Source: Rhizobiales bacterium UBA1912
GTDB lineage: Bacteria > Pseudomonadota > Alphaproteobacteria > Rhizobiales > Devosiaceae
Assembly: GCA_002337455.1 (NCBI GenBank)
Contig: DDGC01000002.1
Span: 213,642-220,781, forward strand
Direction of reading: 5' to 3'
DNA length: 7,140 nt
Shown here: positions 1 through 6,249 of the stretch, in pieces
How positions within the stretch are numbered: the stretch's first letter is position 1
Layout of the letters: the number at the start of each line of letters is the position of its first letter
Translations under genes and position numbers: made by a program
The notes under the pieces: generated by a model
Databases searched by the model: none
The model's input: only the letters and a program-made list of their open reading frames with translations
What the model was told of the DNA's origin: nothing

Positions 1-203
1 ATAGTTCAGGCGCGACATGCGCCAAACCCAACGTCTTGCAATAAAGGATATCCAAGTGACCGGAAAACCGGCAGATCAGGTAGCCAAGCGCATCGAACGT
101 ATGAGAATATTCAATACAGCGCTACTGCGCCCAAAACAAGGCCGTTGATGCACCCGGCGCACGATTTGATTCGGCGCGCCGGGCGGATTCTTGTCTCCAG
201 CCG
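1..203. other. Left-edge intergenic stretch, no gene supported
   Basis: Nothing here resembles a known protein. The small plus-strand frame from ATG at 17 to TGA at 148 (43 codons) has a CAGG six bases upstream but no recognisable motif. Other structure is limited to the hairpin at 153-183 and a short CCGG-AAAA-CCGG repeat around 60-71. The stretch is less GC-rich than the genes beside it. Confidence 0.5.
153..183 (-). terminator. GC-rich hairpin downstream of the aminotransferase operon
   Basis: Perfect 8-bp arms CCCGGCGC (153-160) and GCGCCGGG (176-183) flank a 15-base loop, starting 20 bp after the aminotransferase stop on the minus strand. The position suits the 3' end of the operon transcript. 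There is no T-run after it in the minus direction, so it may stabilise the RNA end or work with Rho rather than act as a classical intrinsic terminator. Confidence 0.4.
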
Positions 204-1574
204 TCAGCCGAGTACCGATTTGACGGCGGCGGCGGTCTTTTCGACAACGATGTCGGCCTCGGTCTCGCTCAGGCAAAGGGGTGGCGCGAAGCCGATGATA
301 TCGCCCTGCGGCATGGCGCGGGCGATGACGCCCAGCTTAGCCATTTCACCCACCACGCGTGGCGCGACTTTCTCTGAAGCGTCGAAGAAGGTCGCTGTGT
401 CGCGGTCCTTGACCAGTTCGACGGCGCACAGCATGCCCTCACCGCGCACTTCGCCGACATTGGCGTGTTCGCCCAGGGCTGCGCTCATCTGGGCGTTGAG
501 ATATGCACCGGTTTTCCCCGCGTTATCCACAAGGCCCAGCTTGTCGATGAGGTTGAGATTGGCAATGCCCGCCGCCGCACCGATGGGGTGGGCCGAATAG
601 GTCCAGCCGTGCCCGATCGGGCCGTTTTCGTCGGTTCCGTCCATGAGCACCTTCCACATCTTGTCGCCGACGATCGAGCCCGAGAGCGGCGCATAGGCCG
701 AGGTCAGTCCCTTGGCGATGGTGATGAGATCGGGGCGCATTCCGTAATGGTCCGAGCCCATCATGGTGCCCAGACGCCCGAAACCGGTGACCACTTCATC
801 GGCGATCAGCAGGATATCGTGCTTTTCGAGAACCTGCTGGATGGCTTCCCAATAGCCCGCCGGGGGCGGAACGATGCCGCCGGTGCCAAGGATCGGCTCG
901 CCGATGAAGGCAGCGATGGTATCGGCGCCTTCGCGGGCGATCAGCGCTTCGAGCTCGGCTGTGCAATGGAGGACGAATTCGGCCTCGCTCATGTTGCGGC
1001 GCGGGCGGCGGTAATAATACGGCGCCTCGGTGTGGATCACCTGGGAGAGCGGCAGGTCGAACTTGTTGTGGAAGGTGGCAAGCCCGGTCATCGAGCCGGT
1101 CATCAGGCCCGAACCGTGATAACCGCGCCAGCGCGAGATGATCTTCTTTTTTTGCGGGCGACCGAGGATGTTGTTGTAGTACCAGATCAGCTTGATGTTG
1201 GTTTCGTTGGCATCGGACCCGCCGAGCCCGAAATAGACCTTGCTCATGCCTTTTGGCGCGCGGTCGAGGACCATTTTGGCCAGCGTGATCGAGGCTTCGG
1301 TGCCGTGGCCGACATAGGCGTGGTAATAGGCAAGCTCTTTGGCCTGCTCGGCAATGGCTTCGGAAATCTCGGTGCGGCCATAGCCGACATTGACGCAATA
1401 GAGCCCGGCGAACGCGTCGAGCAGTTTGTTGCCGTCACGATCCTCGATATAGACGCCCGACGCTGTCTTGACGATGCGATTGGGGCTTTCGCCGCGGGCG
1501 TGCTGAGCGAGGTGGGTCGAGGGGTGGAAGAAATTTTCCCGGTCCCACTGGTCGAGCTGATCGTTGGTGAGCAT
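204..1574 (-). CDS. doeD: Class III PLP aminotransferase, probable diaminobutyrate transaminase of ectoine catabolism (Atf/DoeD-like)
   Basis: A 456-residue fold-type I, class III aminotransferase of normal family length. The PLP-phosphate loop GGSDAN is at residues 118-123, YHG at 152-154, the Asp that pairs with the pyridine nitrogen is D259 in ADEV, and the Schiff-base lysine is K288 in IAKGLTS. The N-terminus (LTNDQLDQWDRENFFHPSTH) and the GLGGSDANE block match, from memory, the rhizobial aminotransferase encoded beside ssd and asnC in ectoine clusters. Inferred reaction: 2,4-diaminobutyrate plus a keto acid gives aspartate semialdehyde, which the upstream dehydrogenase would oxidise. It is the last gene of a three-gene operon, 24 bp after the quinone oxidoreductase. 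The ATG at 1574 is preceded by AAGGA about 8 bases upstream. Putrescine-, taurine- or beta-alanine-pyruvate aminotransferases (SpuC-like) are close relatives, so the class is certain but the substrate rests on context. Cytoplasmic. Confidence 0.93.
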   Translation of the reverse strand: MLTNDQLDQWDRENFFHPSTHLAQHARGESPNRIVKTASGVYIEDRDGNKLLDAFAGLYCVNVGYGRTEISEAIAEQAKELAYYHAYVGHGTEASITLAKMVLDRAPKGMSKVYFGLGGSDANETNIKLIWYYNNILGRPQKKKIISRWRGYHGSGLMTGSMTGLATFHNKFDLPLSQVIHTEAPYYYRRPRRNMSEAEFVLHCTAELEALIAREGADTIAAFIGEPILGTGGIVPPPAGYWEAIQQVLEKHDILLIADEVVTGFGRLGTMMGSDHYGMRPDLITIAKGLTSAYAPLSGSIVGDKMWKVLMDGTDENGPIGHGWTYSAHPIGAAAGIANLNLIDKLGLVDNAGKTGAYLNAQMSAALGEHANVGEVRGEGMLCAVELVKDRDTATFFDASEKVAPRVVGEMAKLGVIARAMPQGDIIGFAPPLCLSETEADIVVEKTAAAVKSVLG

Positions 1575-1598
1575 TTTTTTGGTCCTTATTGAATGTGC

Positions 1599-2336
1599 TT
1601 ATTGTCTCGAAATCGCTTTGGGCTGGCCAAATTCGTCCCAATCGTCCCATCCGGGATAAGCGAGCGGGGTGTCGTCATCCAGCCCCTCCAGCCGCTGCAG
1701 CCAGCGCGCTTCCAGGGCGGCAAACTGGTGCTTGAATTCATCTTCGCTCACATAGCTGTAGCCATGGCCCGCCACCCCGAACGAGGCGTGCGGAGGCAGA
1801 ACGTCAAAGCCCATGTAATAGAGTGAGAACTGCGTCGACCATAAGATCTGGTCCAGTTCACCGCCGCGTCCGCCGGGGACGAAGGCGAGGTCGGGCGCTC
1901 CCGATGTGACAGAGCACACAGCCCGCTTGCCGCGGAAATAGCCCTGGTCGTAGCGCATCTTGCTGGTATAGAGCCCGCCGCTGACGAACACCCTGTCCAT
2001 CCAGCCCTTGAGGATTGCCGGGACCGAGTGCCACCAGATGGGGAACTGGAAAATAACCAGATCGGCCCATTCGAGCTTTTCGATTTCGGCGGCGACATCG
2101 GCCGGCAGCGTTCCCGATTTATAGGCATGGCGCTGCTCGGCGAGGGGCGCGAACATCTCTGGATTGGTGCGATCCTCATAATGCCCTGCGCGTTCCACCG
2201 GATCGAAGCCTTGCGCATAGAGATCGGACACACGCACTTCGTGGCCCGCCGCCTCAAAGTGGGTGCGCGCTATTTCGCCAAGGCGCCTGTTGAACGAGCC
2301 GGGCTCGGGATGCGCGACGACGAATAAAACTTTCAT
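1599..2336 (-). CDS. Flavodoxin-fold NAD(P)H:quinone oxidoreductase (NQO1/KefF/MdaB-like)
   Basis: A 245-residue protein of the NAD(P)H dehydrogenase (quinone) family. It has an N-terminal beta strand followed by the flavin-phosphate loop HPEPGSFN (residues 9-16), the family core FQFPIWWHSVPAILKGWMDR (96-115), and a flavin-loop equivalent TSGAP at 144-148. Such enzymes bind FAD or FMN and reduce quinones or other electrophiles by two electrons in the cytoplasm. The start at 2336 is only 9 bp after the dehydrogenase stop. Its ribosome site, AAGGGGA, overlaps that stop codon (TAA at 2348-2346), so translation is probably coupled. The aminotransferase follows 24 bp later. The usual ectoine genes do not include such a protein, so its role here is unknown. 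It may handle reactive aldehyde or quinone by-products, or simply have been captured by the operon. The C-terminal 25 residues are acidic and Trp/Asp-rich (PGWDDWDEF at 228-236). Confidence 0.88.
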   Translation of the reverse strand: MKVLFVVAHPEPGSFNRRLGEIARTHFEAAGHEVRVSDLYAQGFDPVERAGHYEDRTNPEMFAPLAEQRHAYKSGTLPADVAAEIEKLEWADLVIFQFPIWWHSVPAILKGWMDRVFVSGGLYTSKMRYDQGYFRGKRAVCSVTSGAPDLAFVPGGRGGELDQILWSTQFSLYYMGFDVLPPHASFGVAGHGYSYVSEDEFKHQFAALEARWLQRLEGLDDDTPLAYPGWDDWDEFGQPKAISRQ

Positions 2337-2345
2337 GCCATCCCC

Positions 2346-3836
2346 TTACGCCCAGTCGCGGCAGACATATTTGACTTCGGTGAATTCTTCCATGCCGAGG
2401 CGGGCGCCTTCGCGGCCCATGCCCGATTGCTTGTAGCCGCCGAACGGGATCGGCGCGCCGGTGACCTTGGTGCGGTTGACGGCGACCATGCCGAACTGGA
2501 GCTGGCGGGAAGCCCTGTAGATGCGGCGCGGGTCCATGGTGTGGAGATAGGCGATCAGCCCGTATTCGGTGGCGTTGGCGCGTGCGATGGCTTCTTCCTC
2601 GCTGTCGAAGGGGCAAAGCGCTGCGACGGGGCCAAAGGTTTCCTCGTTCATGATGAGGGCATCGGCGGACACATCGGTCAAGACCGTGGGCTGGAAGAAC
2701 AGCGGACCGTTGTCGTCCACCCTGCCCCCGGTCAGGCATTTCGCGCCCTTGGCCAGCGCGTCCTCGACGTGAGAGACCTGCTTGGCGACTGCCTTTTCGT
2801 TCATCAGCGGGCCGATGTCGGGATCGGCCGATCCGGGGCCGACCGAAAGCGCCGCAGCAGCTTCGGCGAAGCGCTCGGCAAAGCTTTCGTAGATGCGGCG
2901 GTCGATGAAGAAGCGGTTGGCGCCGAGGCAATCCTGTCCCGAGGTGGCAAATTTTGCTTTCACAGCCTCTTCGACGGCCTGATCGAGATCGGCATCGGCG
3001 AATACGATGAACGGCGCATGGCCGCCGAGTTCCATGACGAGGCGTTTTACGGTGCCGGCCGACTGGCGGTAGAGCAGTTTGCCGATTTCGGTCGATCCGG
3101 TGAACGACAGCACGCGAACGCGGGCGTCTGCGGTCCAGGGTTCAACGACCGTTGCGGCCTTGCCGGTAATGACGTTGAAGGCGCCAGCCGGAATACCGGC
3201 GCGGGCGGCGAGCACGGCGAGTGCCGTTGCCGAAAACGGGGTTTCCGATGAGGGGTGAACAAGGCAGGTGCAGCCGGCGGCCAGCGCGGCGGCGGCCTTG
3301 CGGGTGATCATCGCCGAGGGGAAATTCCAGGGGGTTATGAGCGCTGCGACGCCGGCCGGTTCGCGCCAGATTTCAACTTCGGCATCGGGCAAATGCGAGG
3401 TGACGGATTCGATATTGGGGCGCTTGGACTCTTCGGCGAAGAACTCGACGAAGGACGCTGCATAGGCGATTTCGCCGCGCGATTCAGAAATCGGCTTGCC
3501 CTGTTCGGCGGTCATGATAAGCGCGAGATCTTCGCGCGCATCCATGATGAGATCGTACCAGCGGCGCAGGATGGCCGAGCGTTCCTGGGGGAGCAGGCCC
3601 GACCAATGGGCAAAGGCTGTTTCGGCATCGCCGATGGCGGCAGAGGATTCTTCTGCGCTCAATGCCGGGATCGAGCCGATCACATCGCCGGTGGCGGGAT
3701 CGGTCACGGCGATGTCTTTGCCCGACGCAGCGGCAACCGGGCGGCCTGCCACATGGGCCAACTGGCACAGCAGTTCGGGATCGCTCAGGCTAGCGGCAAG
3801 GCCGGACGGGGCATATTTGGCGGACAGGCTCGACAT
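2346..3836 (-). CDS. doeC: NAD(P)-dependent succinate-semialdehyde-type aldehyde dehydrogenase (Ssd/DoeC-like)
   Basis: A full-length aldehyde dehydrogenase of 496 residues from the ATG at 3836. A GTG six bases upstream (3842) would give 498. AAGGA lies 10 bases before the ATG and only 4 before the GTG, so I prefer the ATG. Residues in 496 numbering: PWNFP with oxyanion-hole N171, FTGSTEIG near 246-252, general base E269 in MELGG, nucleophile C303 in GQDC, and the EETFGPV block near 398-404. Overall it resembles GabD-type semialdehyde dehydrogenases. In ectoine catabolism the homologous enzyme oxidises aspartate semialdehyde to aspartate; succinate semialdehyde is an alternative substrate. 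Oddity: the position that is normally Lys in LKPA (contacting the cofactor's adenine ribose) is His here (H194, codon 3257-3255, in LVHPSSETP). It is the first gene of the operon with the quinone oxidoreductase and aminotransferase, and is divergent from the aldo/keto reductase. Confidence 0.92.
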   Translation of the reverse strand: MSSLSAKYAPSGLAASLSDPELLCQLAHVAGRPVAAASGKDIAVTDPATGDVIGSIPALSAEESSAAIGDAETAFAHWSGLLPQERSAILRRWYDLIMDAREDLALIMTAEQGKPISESRGEIAYAASFVEFFAEESKRPNIESVTSHLPDAEVEIWREPAGVAALITPWNFPSAMITRKAAAALAAGCTCLVHPSSETPFSATALAVLAARAGIPAGAFNVITGKAATVVEPWTADARVRVLSFTGSTEIGKLLYRQSAGTVKRLVMELGGHAPFIVFADADLDQAVEEAVKAKFATSGQDCLGANRFFIDRRIYESFAERFAEAAAALSVGPGSADPDIGPLMNEKAVAKQVSHVEDALAKGAKCLTGGRVDDNGPLFFQPTVLTDVSADALIMNEETFGPVAALCPFDSEEEAIARANATEYGLIAYLHTMDPRRIYRASRQLQFGMVAVNRTKVTGAPIPFGGYKQSGMGREGARLGMEEFTEVKYVCRDWA

Positions 3837-3937
3837 GGGCACGAAGTCCTTCGTTTATCGGGGAGCTGCGCCGACCATAGCGGGGATCGGGGAGAGACGG
3901 GCGCCAAACTGATGGGGGTAAAGGCGATGGTTCTGTC

Positions 3938-3954
3938 GGTTTGATGGCCAAACC
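3938..3954. promoter_or_regulatory. Inverted repeat, candidate operator
   Basis: GGTTTG (3938-3943) and CAAACC (3949-3954) are perfect 6-bp arms around a 5-base spacer. They lie between divergent genes and overlap a candidate -35 (TTGATG, 3941-3946) for the plus-strand reductase. The placement suits a regulator that controls both directions, but a 6-bp repeat can occur by chance and no cognate factor is identified. Confidence 0.35.
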
Positions 3955-3969
3955 AAAGAGGGTTATTCT
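3941..3969 (+). promoter_or_regulatory. Candidate sigma70-type promoter for the aldo/keto reductase
   Basis: TTGATG (3941-3946, four of six to TTGACA), a 17-base spacer and TATTCT (3964-3969, four of six to TATAAT). It would start transcription near 3976, leaving a leader of roughly 57 bases before the ATG at 4033. This rests on motif and spacing only. Confidence 0.35.
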
Positions 3970-4032
3970 GCCCGCTCACGACTCGCCTTGCGCCAGCCCT
4001 TTGCCCTCGCATTCTCGAAGGTTCGATCCGAA

Positions 4033-4962
4033 ATGAAAACCTATGCAATTGATGCGTTCGGCCGGGACGCCTCCAGCGTCGTTCTGGGCATGATGCGCAT
4101 TGCGAACATGGATAATGGCGAGATCGAAACTCTGGTGCGCGGCGCGCTCGACGCCGGGGTCAATGTGCTCGACCACGCCGATATCTATGGCGGGGAGCGC
4201 CATAGATGCGAGGCGCGGTTTGGCGAAGCGGTGACGCTTTCGCCCGCCGAGCGCGAGCATACAATCATTCAATCCAAGGTCGGTATCCGCAAAGGGTATT
4301 TCGACTTTTCAGCCGGCCATATCCTTTCGACCGTCGATGAATCGCTTGAAGCGCTCAGGACCGATTATCTCGACGTCTTGCTGCTGCATCGCCCCGATAC
4401 GCTGGTCGAGCCCTACGAGGTGGCCGAGGCGTTCGACACGCTGCACGCGGCGGGCAAGGTGCGCCACTTCGGGGTTTCCAATCACACGCCGGGGCAGATC
4501 GAGTTGCTCAGGACGGCGGTGCGTCAGCCGCTTGCCTTCAATCAGGTGCAGCTTTCGCTGACCCATGCCCCGCTTTTCGCGCAAGGGGTGGCGGCCAACA
4601 TGACCGGGCTCGAACAATCGGTCAGCCGCGACAACGGGCTGTTGGAATATTCGCGGCTGAACAAGATGACGCTGCAGGCGTGGTCACCGTTTCAGGCCGG
4701 GTTTTTCGATGGGGTGTTTTTGGGAGACCGCGAGCGGTTTCCTGCGCTCAACGCGGTGCTCGATGAATTGGCCGAGGCGCACGGTGTGACGCCGAGTGGG
4801 ATCGCCGTGGCGTGGATCACCCGGCATCCGGCCAACATCCAGGTGGTTTTGGGCACCACCAAAGCAAGCCGCGTCGCCGAGGCGACGGCAGGGTCGGATG
4901 TGGAGCTGAGCCGGGAGGAATGGTATCGGCTGTTTACGGCAGCGGGGCATACGCTGCCTTAG
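4033..4962 (+). CDS. ydhF: Aldo/keto reductase, YdhF family
   Basis: A 309-residue (beta/alpha)8 NADPH-dependent aldo/keto reductase. The catalytic tetrad is visible as D47 (VLDHAD), Y52 (DIYGG), K82 (IIQSKVG) and H119 (LLLHRPD). GKVRHFGVSNHTP and the C-terminal LSREEWYRLFTAAGHTLP closely resemble E. coli YdhF. The reading frame extends upstream to a TTG at 3988, but the ATG at 4033 gives a family-like N-terminus (MKTYAIDAFG) and has an AAGG 11 bases upstream, so I chose it. The natural substrate of YdhF is not established; reduction of aldehydes or ketones to alcohols is the general chemistry. It is divergent from the dehydrogenase operon and convergent with the toxin gene, with only 3 bp between their stop codons. 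A role in detoxifying semialdehydes from ectoine breakdown is possible but purely contextual. Confidence 0.9.
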   Translation: MKTYAIDAFGRDASSVVLGMMRIANMDNGEIETLVRGALDAGVNVLDHADIYGGERHRCEARFGEAVTLSPAEREHTIIQSKVGIRKGYFDFSAGHILSTVDESLEALRTDYLDVLLLHRPDTLVEPYEVAEAFDTLHAAGKVRHFGVSNHTPGQIELLRTAVRQPLAFNQVQLSLTHAPLFAQGVAANMTGLEQSVSRDNGLLEYSRLNKMTLQAWSPFQAGFFDGVFLGDRERFPALNAVLDELAEAHGVTPSGIAVAWITRHPANIQVVLGTTKASRVAEATAGSDVELSREEWYRLFTAAGHTLP

Positions 4963-4965
4963 GGG

Positions 4966-5265
4966 CTAGAGGTCCGACGCGTAATCTCTGCCGCCAGTGA
5001 AAATGCCGAGAACCGTCACCACCTGAGCAGATACTTCATAGGCGATTACAACCCGCCGCTTGTGGATTAGCGTTCTCAATCCAGGCCGCATGTCGAACCG
5101 GGGCAGACCGCGATCAGGGTAGTGGCTCAGGCTTTCGCATATGTCGAGCAGTTCGCCAACATAGCGGTACGCGATCTGTGGTGAGGCCTCAAAGGCGAGA
5201 TACGAATAGAGATCGGCCAGATCGGCATCTGCTTCTGGCGAATAGATGACGCTATACGCCCTCAT
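4966..5265 (-). CDS. parE: RelE/ParE-family toxin of a type II toxin-antitoxin pair
   Basis: A 99-residue basic protein of the RelE/ParE superfamily, at the usual length. It shows YSVIYSPEADADLADLYSYL at the N-terminus (beta strand, then long helix), followed by the family's C-terminal sheet: PGLRTLIHKRRVVIAYEV (61-78) and VVTVLGIFTGGRDY (82-95). The conserved Gly-x-Arg (G62, R64), Tyr (Y76) and late Arg (R93) are in place. Relatives labelled ParE inhibit DNA gyrase and relatives labelled RelE cleave mRNA on ribosomes. The partner looks like ParD, which favours the gyrase type. The start codon overlaps the antitoxin stop (ATGA, 5265-5262). GGAGG in the antitoxin's last codons is only one base from the ATG, too close for a normal ribosome site, so coupled re-initiation is likely. 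It ends 3 bp from the stop of the convergent reductase gene. Confidence 0.88.
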   Translation of the reverse strand: MRAYSVIYSPEADADLADLYSYLAFEASPQIAYRYVGELLDICESLSHYPDRGLPRFDMRPGLRTLIHKRRVVIAYEVSAQVVTVLGIFTGGRDYASDL

Positions 5266-5543
5266 TCCTCCGAGGAAACCGTCCGGCGATGAAGGTCGTC
5301 AAGCCGGGCACGGACGGTTTGGGCCGAAATCCCACGCTCCGGATCGGCTTTCATGGCATCATAGGCTGGAAGGACTTCGTCGCGCAGCCAAGCGTCCACG
5401 GCCCTGTCCCGGGCAGCCAGCGCGCGCAAGCCATCACGAATGACTTCACTCTCGCTAGCATATTCGCCTGACGAGACCTTTTCCTTGACCAGCCTGGCCA
5501 TCTCGGTGGGAAGCGTGACGCTCATCTGTCTAGTGGTGCGCAT
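5262..5543 (-). CDS. parD: ParD-family ribbon-helix-helix antitoxin
   Basis: A 93-residue antitoxin. The N-terminus is a ribbon-helix-helix DNA-binding domain: beta strand RQMSVTLP (5-12), helix 1 about 13-25, a turn at SGEYAS, and helix 2 ESEVIRDGLRAL (31-42). The remaining acidic and basic helix would wrap the toxin. SGEYASESEVIRDGLRAL is the typical ParD signature. The start at 5543 has AAGG 8 bases upstream; the internal Met (5525, MSVTLP) lacks such a site. It overlaps the toxin gene by 4 bp. ParD proteins repress their own operon through palindromic sites, and a perfect 19-bp palindrome lies 14 bp upstream of this start. The pair separates the AsnC-type regulator from the rest of the catabolic genes and is probably an acquired cassette. 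Confidence 0.9.
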   Translation of the reverse strand: MRTTRQMSVTLPTEMARLVKEKVSSGEYASESEVIRDGLRALAARDRAVDAWLRDEVLPAYDAMKADPERGISAQTVRARLDDLHRRTVSSEE

Positions 5544-5557
5544 CGGATCGACCTTTC

Positions 5558-5576
5558 GATAGGATTAAATCCTATC
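5558..5576. promoter_or_regulatory. Perfect 19-bp palindrome, probable ParD operator
   Basis: GATAGGATT (5558-5566), a central A (5567) and AATCCTATC (5568-5576) form a perfect inverted repeat between the regulator stop (5600) and the antitoxin start (5543). On the minus strand TTTAAT (5569-5564, five of six to TATAAT) falls inside it, so a protein bound here would block RNA polymerase. Autoregulation by ParD alone or by ParD-ParE is the obvious inference. The symmetry is read directly; the function is inferred. Confidence 0.7.
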
Positions 5577-5599
5577 ACGGGCGATCATTGTAATAAAGC

Positions 5600-6133
5600 C
5601 TACCCCGCCTCGGCGACTGCAGTTACCGGCAGGGGCGTGTCCTTCACAGGGGAAGTGACGACGTAGGAATAATAGCGGCGGACGCCGATCTTGGCGGCCA
5701 GCAGGTCTTCGATGAGTTTCTGGTAGTCTTCGAGGTCGCGGGTGATGATCTTGAGCATGTAGTCGATGCCGCCGCCGACGGCCCAGCATTCGACGATGCG
5801 ATCAATGGTGCCGATGGCAGCCTCGAAGCGCGAAAAATCTTCGGCCTGATGGCTTTCGAGCTCGATCTGGACGAAGACGATGGTCAGCGGCCCGAAGGCA
5901 CGCAGCGAGATGCGGGCGCCGTAACTTTCGATGATACCGGCGTCTTCGAGGCGCTTTAAACGCTCCCAGCATGGGGTGGGTGTGAGATTGACCCGCTCGG
6001 CAAGCGTAGCCTTGGGTATGCGGCCCTCACGCTGGAGGATCGCCAGAATTTTCAGGTCCCGGTCGTCGAGCTTGATTTGAGCCTGGCGAATGGCAGCGCC
6101 CCCTTTTTGCCAAATGCTGTTGCATCGGCGCAC
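5600..6133 (-). CDS. doeX: Lrp/AsnC-family transcriptional regulator of ectoine catabolism type (AsnC/DoeX-like)
   Basis: A 177-residue feast/famine regulator. Winged helix-turn-helix: KLDDRDLKILAILQREGRIP then TLAERVNLTPTPCWERLKRL, about residues 21-70. RAM effector-binding sensor domain: about 84-163, with VFVQIELESH, ECWAVGGGIDYMLKI and YYSYVVTSPVK. The CWAVGGGIDY and SYVVTSPVK pieces are those I associate with the AsnC regulator adjoining ectoine genes in rhizobia, where an ectoine-derived diaminobutyrate intermediate is the likely ligand. The frame opens with GTG at 6133. An in-frame TAG at 6154-6152 lies just upstream and no in-frame ATG precedes the helix-turn-helix, so the GTG is the only ordinary start; its GAGAG ribosome site is weak. 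It is downstream of ehuA on the same strand, separated by 219 bp and a repeat element, and followed by the toxin-antitoxin pair. Confidence 0.9.
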   Translation of the reverse strand: MRRCNSIWQKGGAAIRQAQIKLDDRDLKILAILQREGRIPKATLAERVNLTPTPCWERLKRLEDAGIIESYGARISLRAFGPLTIVFVQIELESHQAEDFSRFEAAIGTIDRIVECWAVGGGIDYMLKIITRDLEDYQKLIEDLLAAKIGVRRYYSYVVTSPVKDTPLPVTAVAEAG

Positions 6134-6163
6134 GCTACTCTCTCGGGAGGCCTAACGTCCAGA

Positions 6164-6193
6164 TTTTTACGAAGAAAAAGTTTCACACAACAA
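6164..6193 (-). promoter_or_regulatory. Candidate promoter for the AsnC-type regulator
   Basis: On the minus strand, TTGTTG (6193-6188), an 18-base spacer and TAAAAA (6169-6164) sit in the only AT-rich patch of the ehuA-asnC gap, about 30 bases before the GTG start. TTTTT-CTTCGT-AAAAA within it is a short inverted repeat with an A/T character that could suit Lrp-type autoregulation. The match to consensus is weak. Confidence 0.3.
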
Positions 6194-6249
6194 TGCCCCA
6201 CCGGAACCCTGTCCGATGGGTCGATTGCAGGCGGGGTGCGTTCTGGAGG

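Larger units (their letters stand above)
3837..4032. promoter_or_regulatory. Divergent intergenic region between dehydrogenase operon and aldo/keto reductase
   Basis: About 196 bp separates the two divergent start codons and must carry promoters for both units. A 6-bp inverted repeat GGTTTG-ATGGC-CAAACC (3938-3954) sits centrally. On the plus strand, TTGATG (3941-3946) and TATTCT (3964-3969), 17 bp apart, form a fair sigma70-like promoter for the reductase, with the -35 inside the inverted repeat. I found no convincing -35/-10 pair for the minus-strand operon. The region seems to hold no gene. Confidence 0.55.

Noticed and set aside
17..148. 43-codon plus-strand frame at the left edge
   Set aside because: It has no motif, only a weak ribosome site and composition like intergenic DNA; too little to call a gene.
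465..1592. 375-codon plus-strand open frame antisense to the aminotransferase
   Set aside because: It is a shadow of a GC-rich gene: its translation is rich in Gly, Arg, Asp and Val with no domain, while the opposite strand has all class III aminotransferase motifs.
2254..2931. 225-codon minus-strand open frame in another phase over the dehydrogenase and quinone oxidoreductase
   Set aside because: It is an out-of-phase, Arg/Pro/His-rich frame overlapping two well-supported genes on the same strand.
2427..3944. Two long plus-strand open frames (2427-3251 and 3255-3944) opposite the dehydrogenase
   Set aside because: The dehydrogenase on the minus strand has its complete catalytic set. The antisense products show no recognisable fold and are a codon-bias artefact.
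3988..4032. Upstream TTG start adding 15 residues to the aldo/keto reductase
   Set aside because: TTG is rarer, the extension has no family match, and the ATG at 4033 gives the expected N-terminus; the candidate promoter would still allow either.
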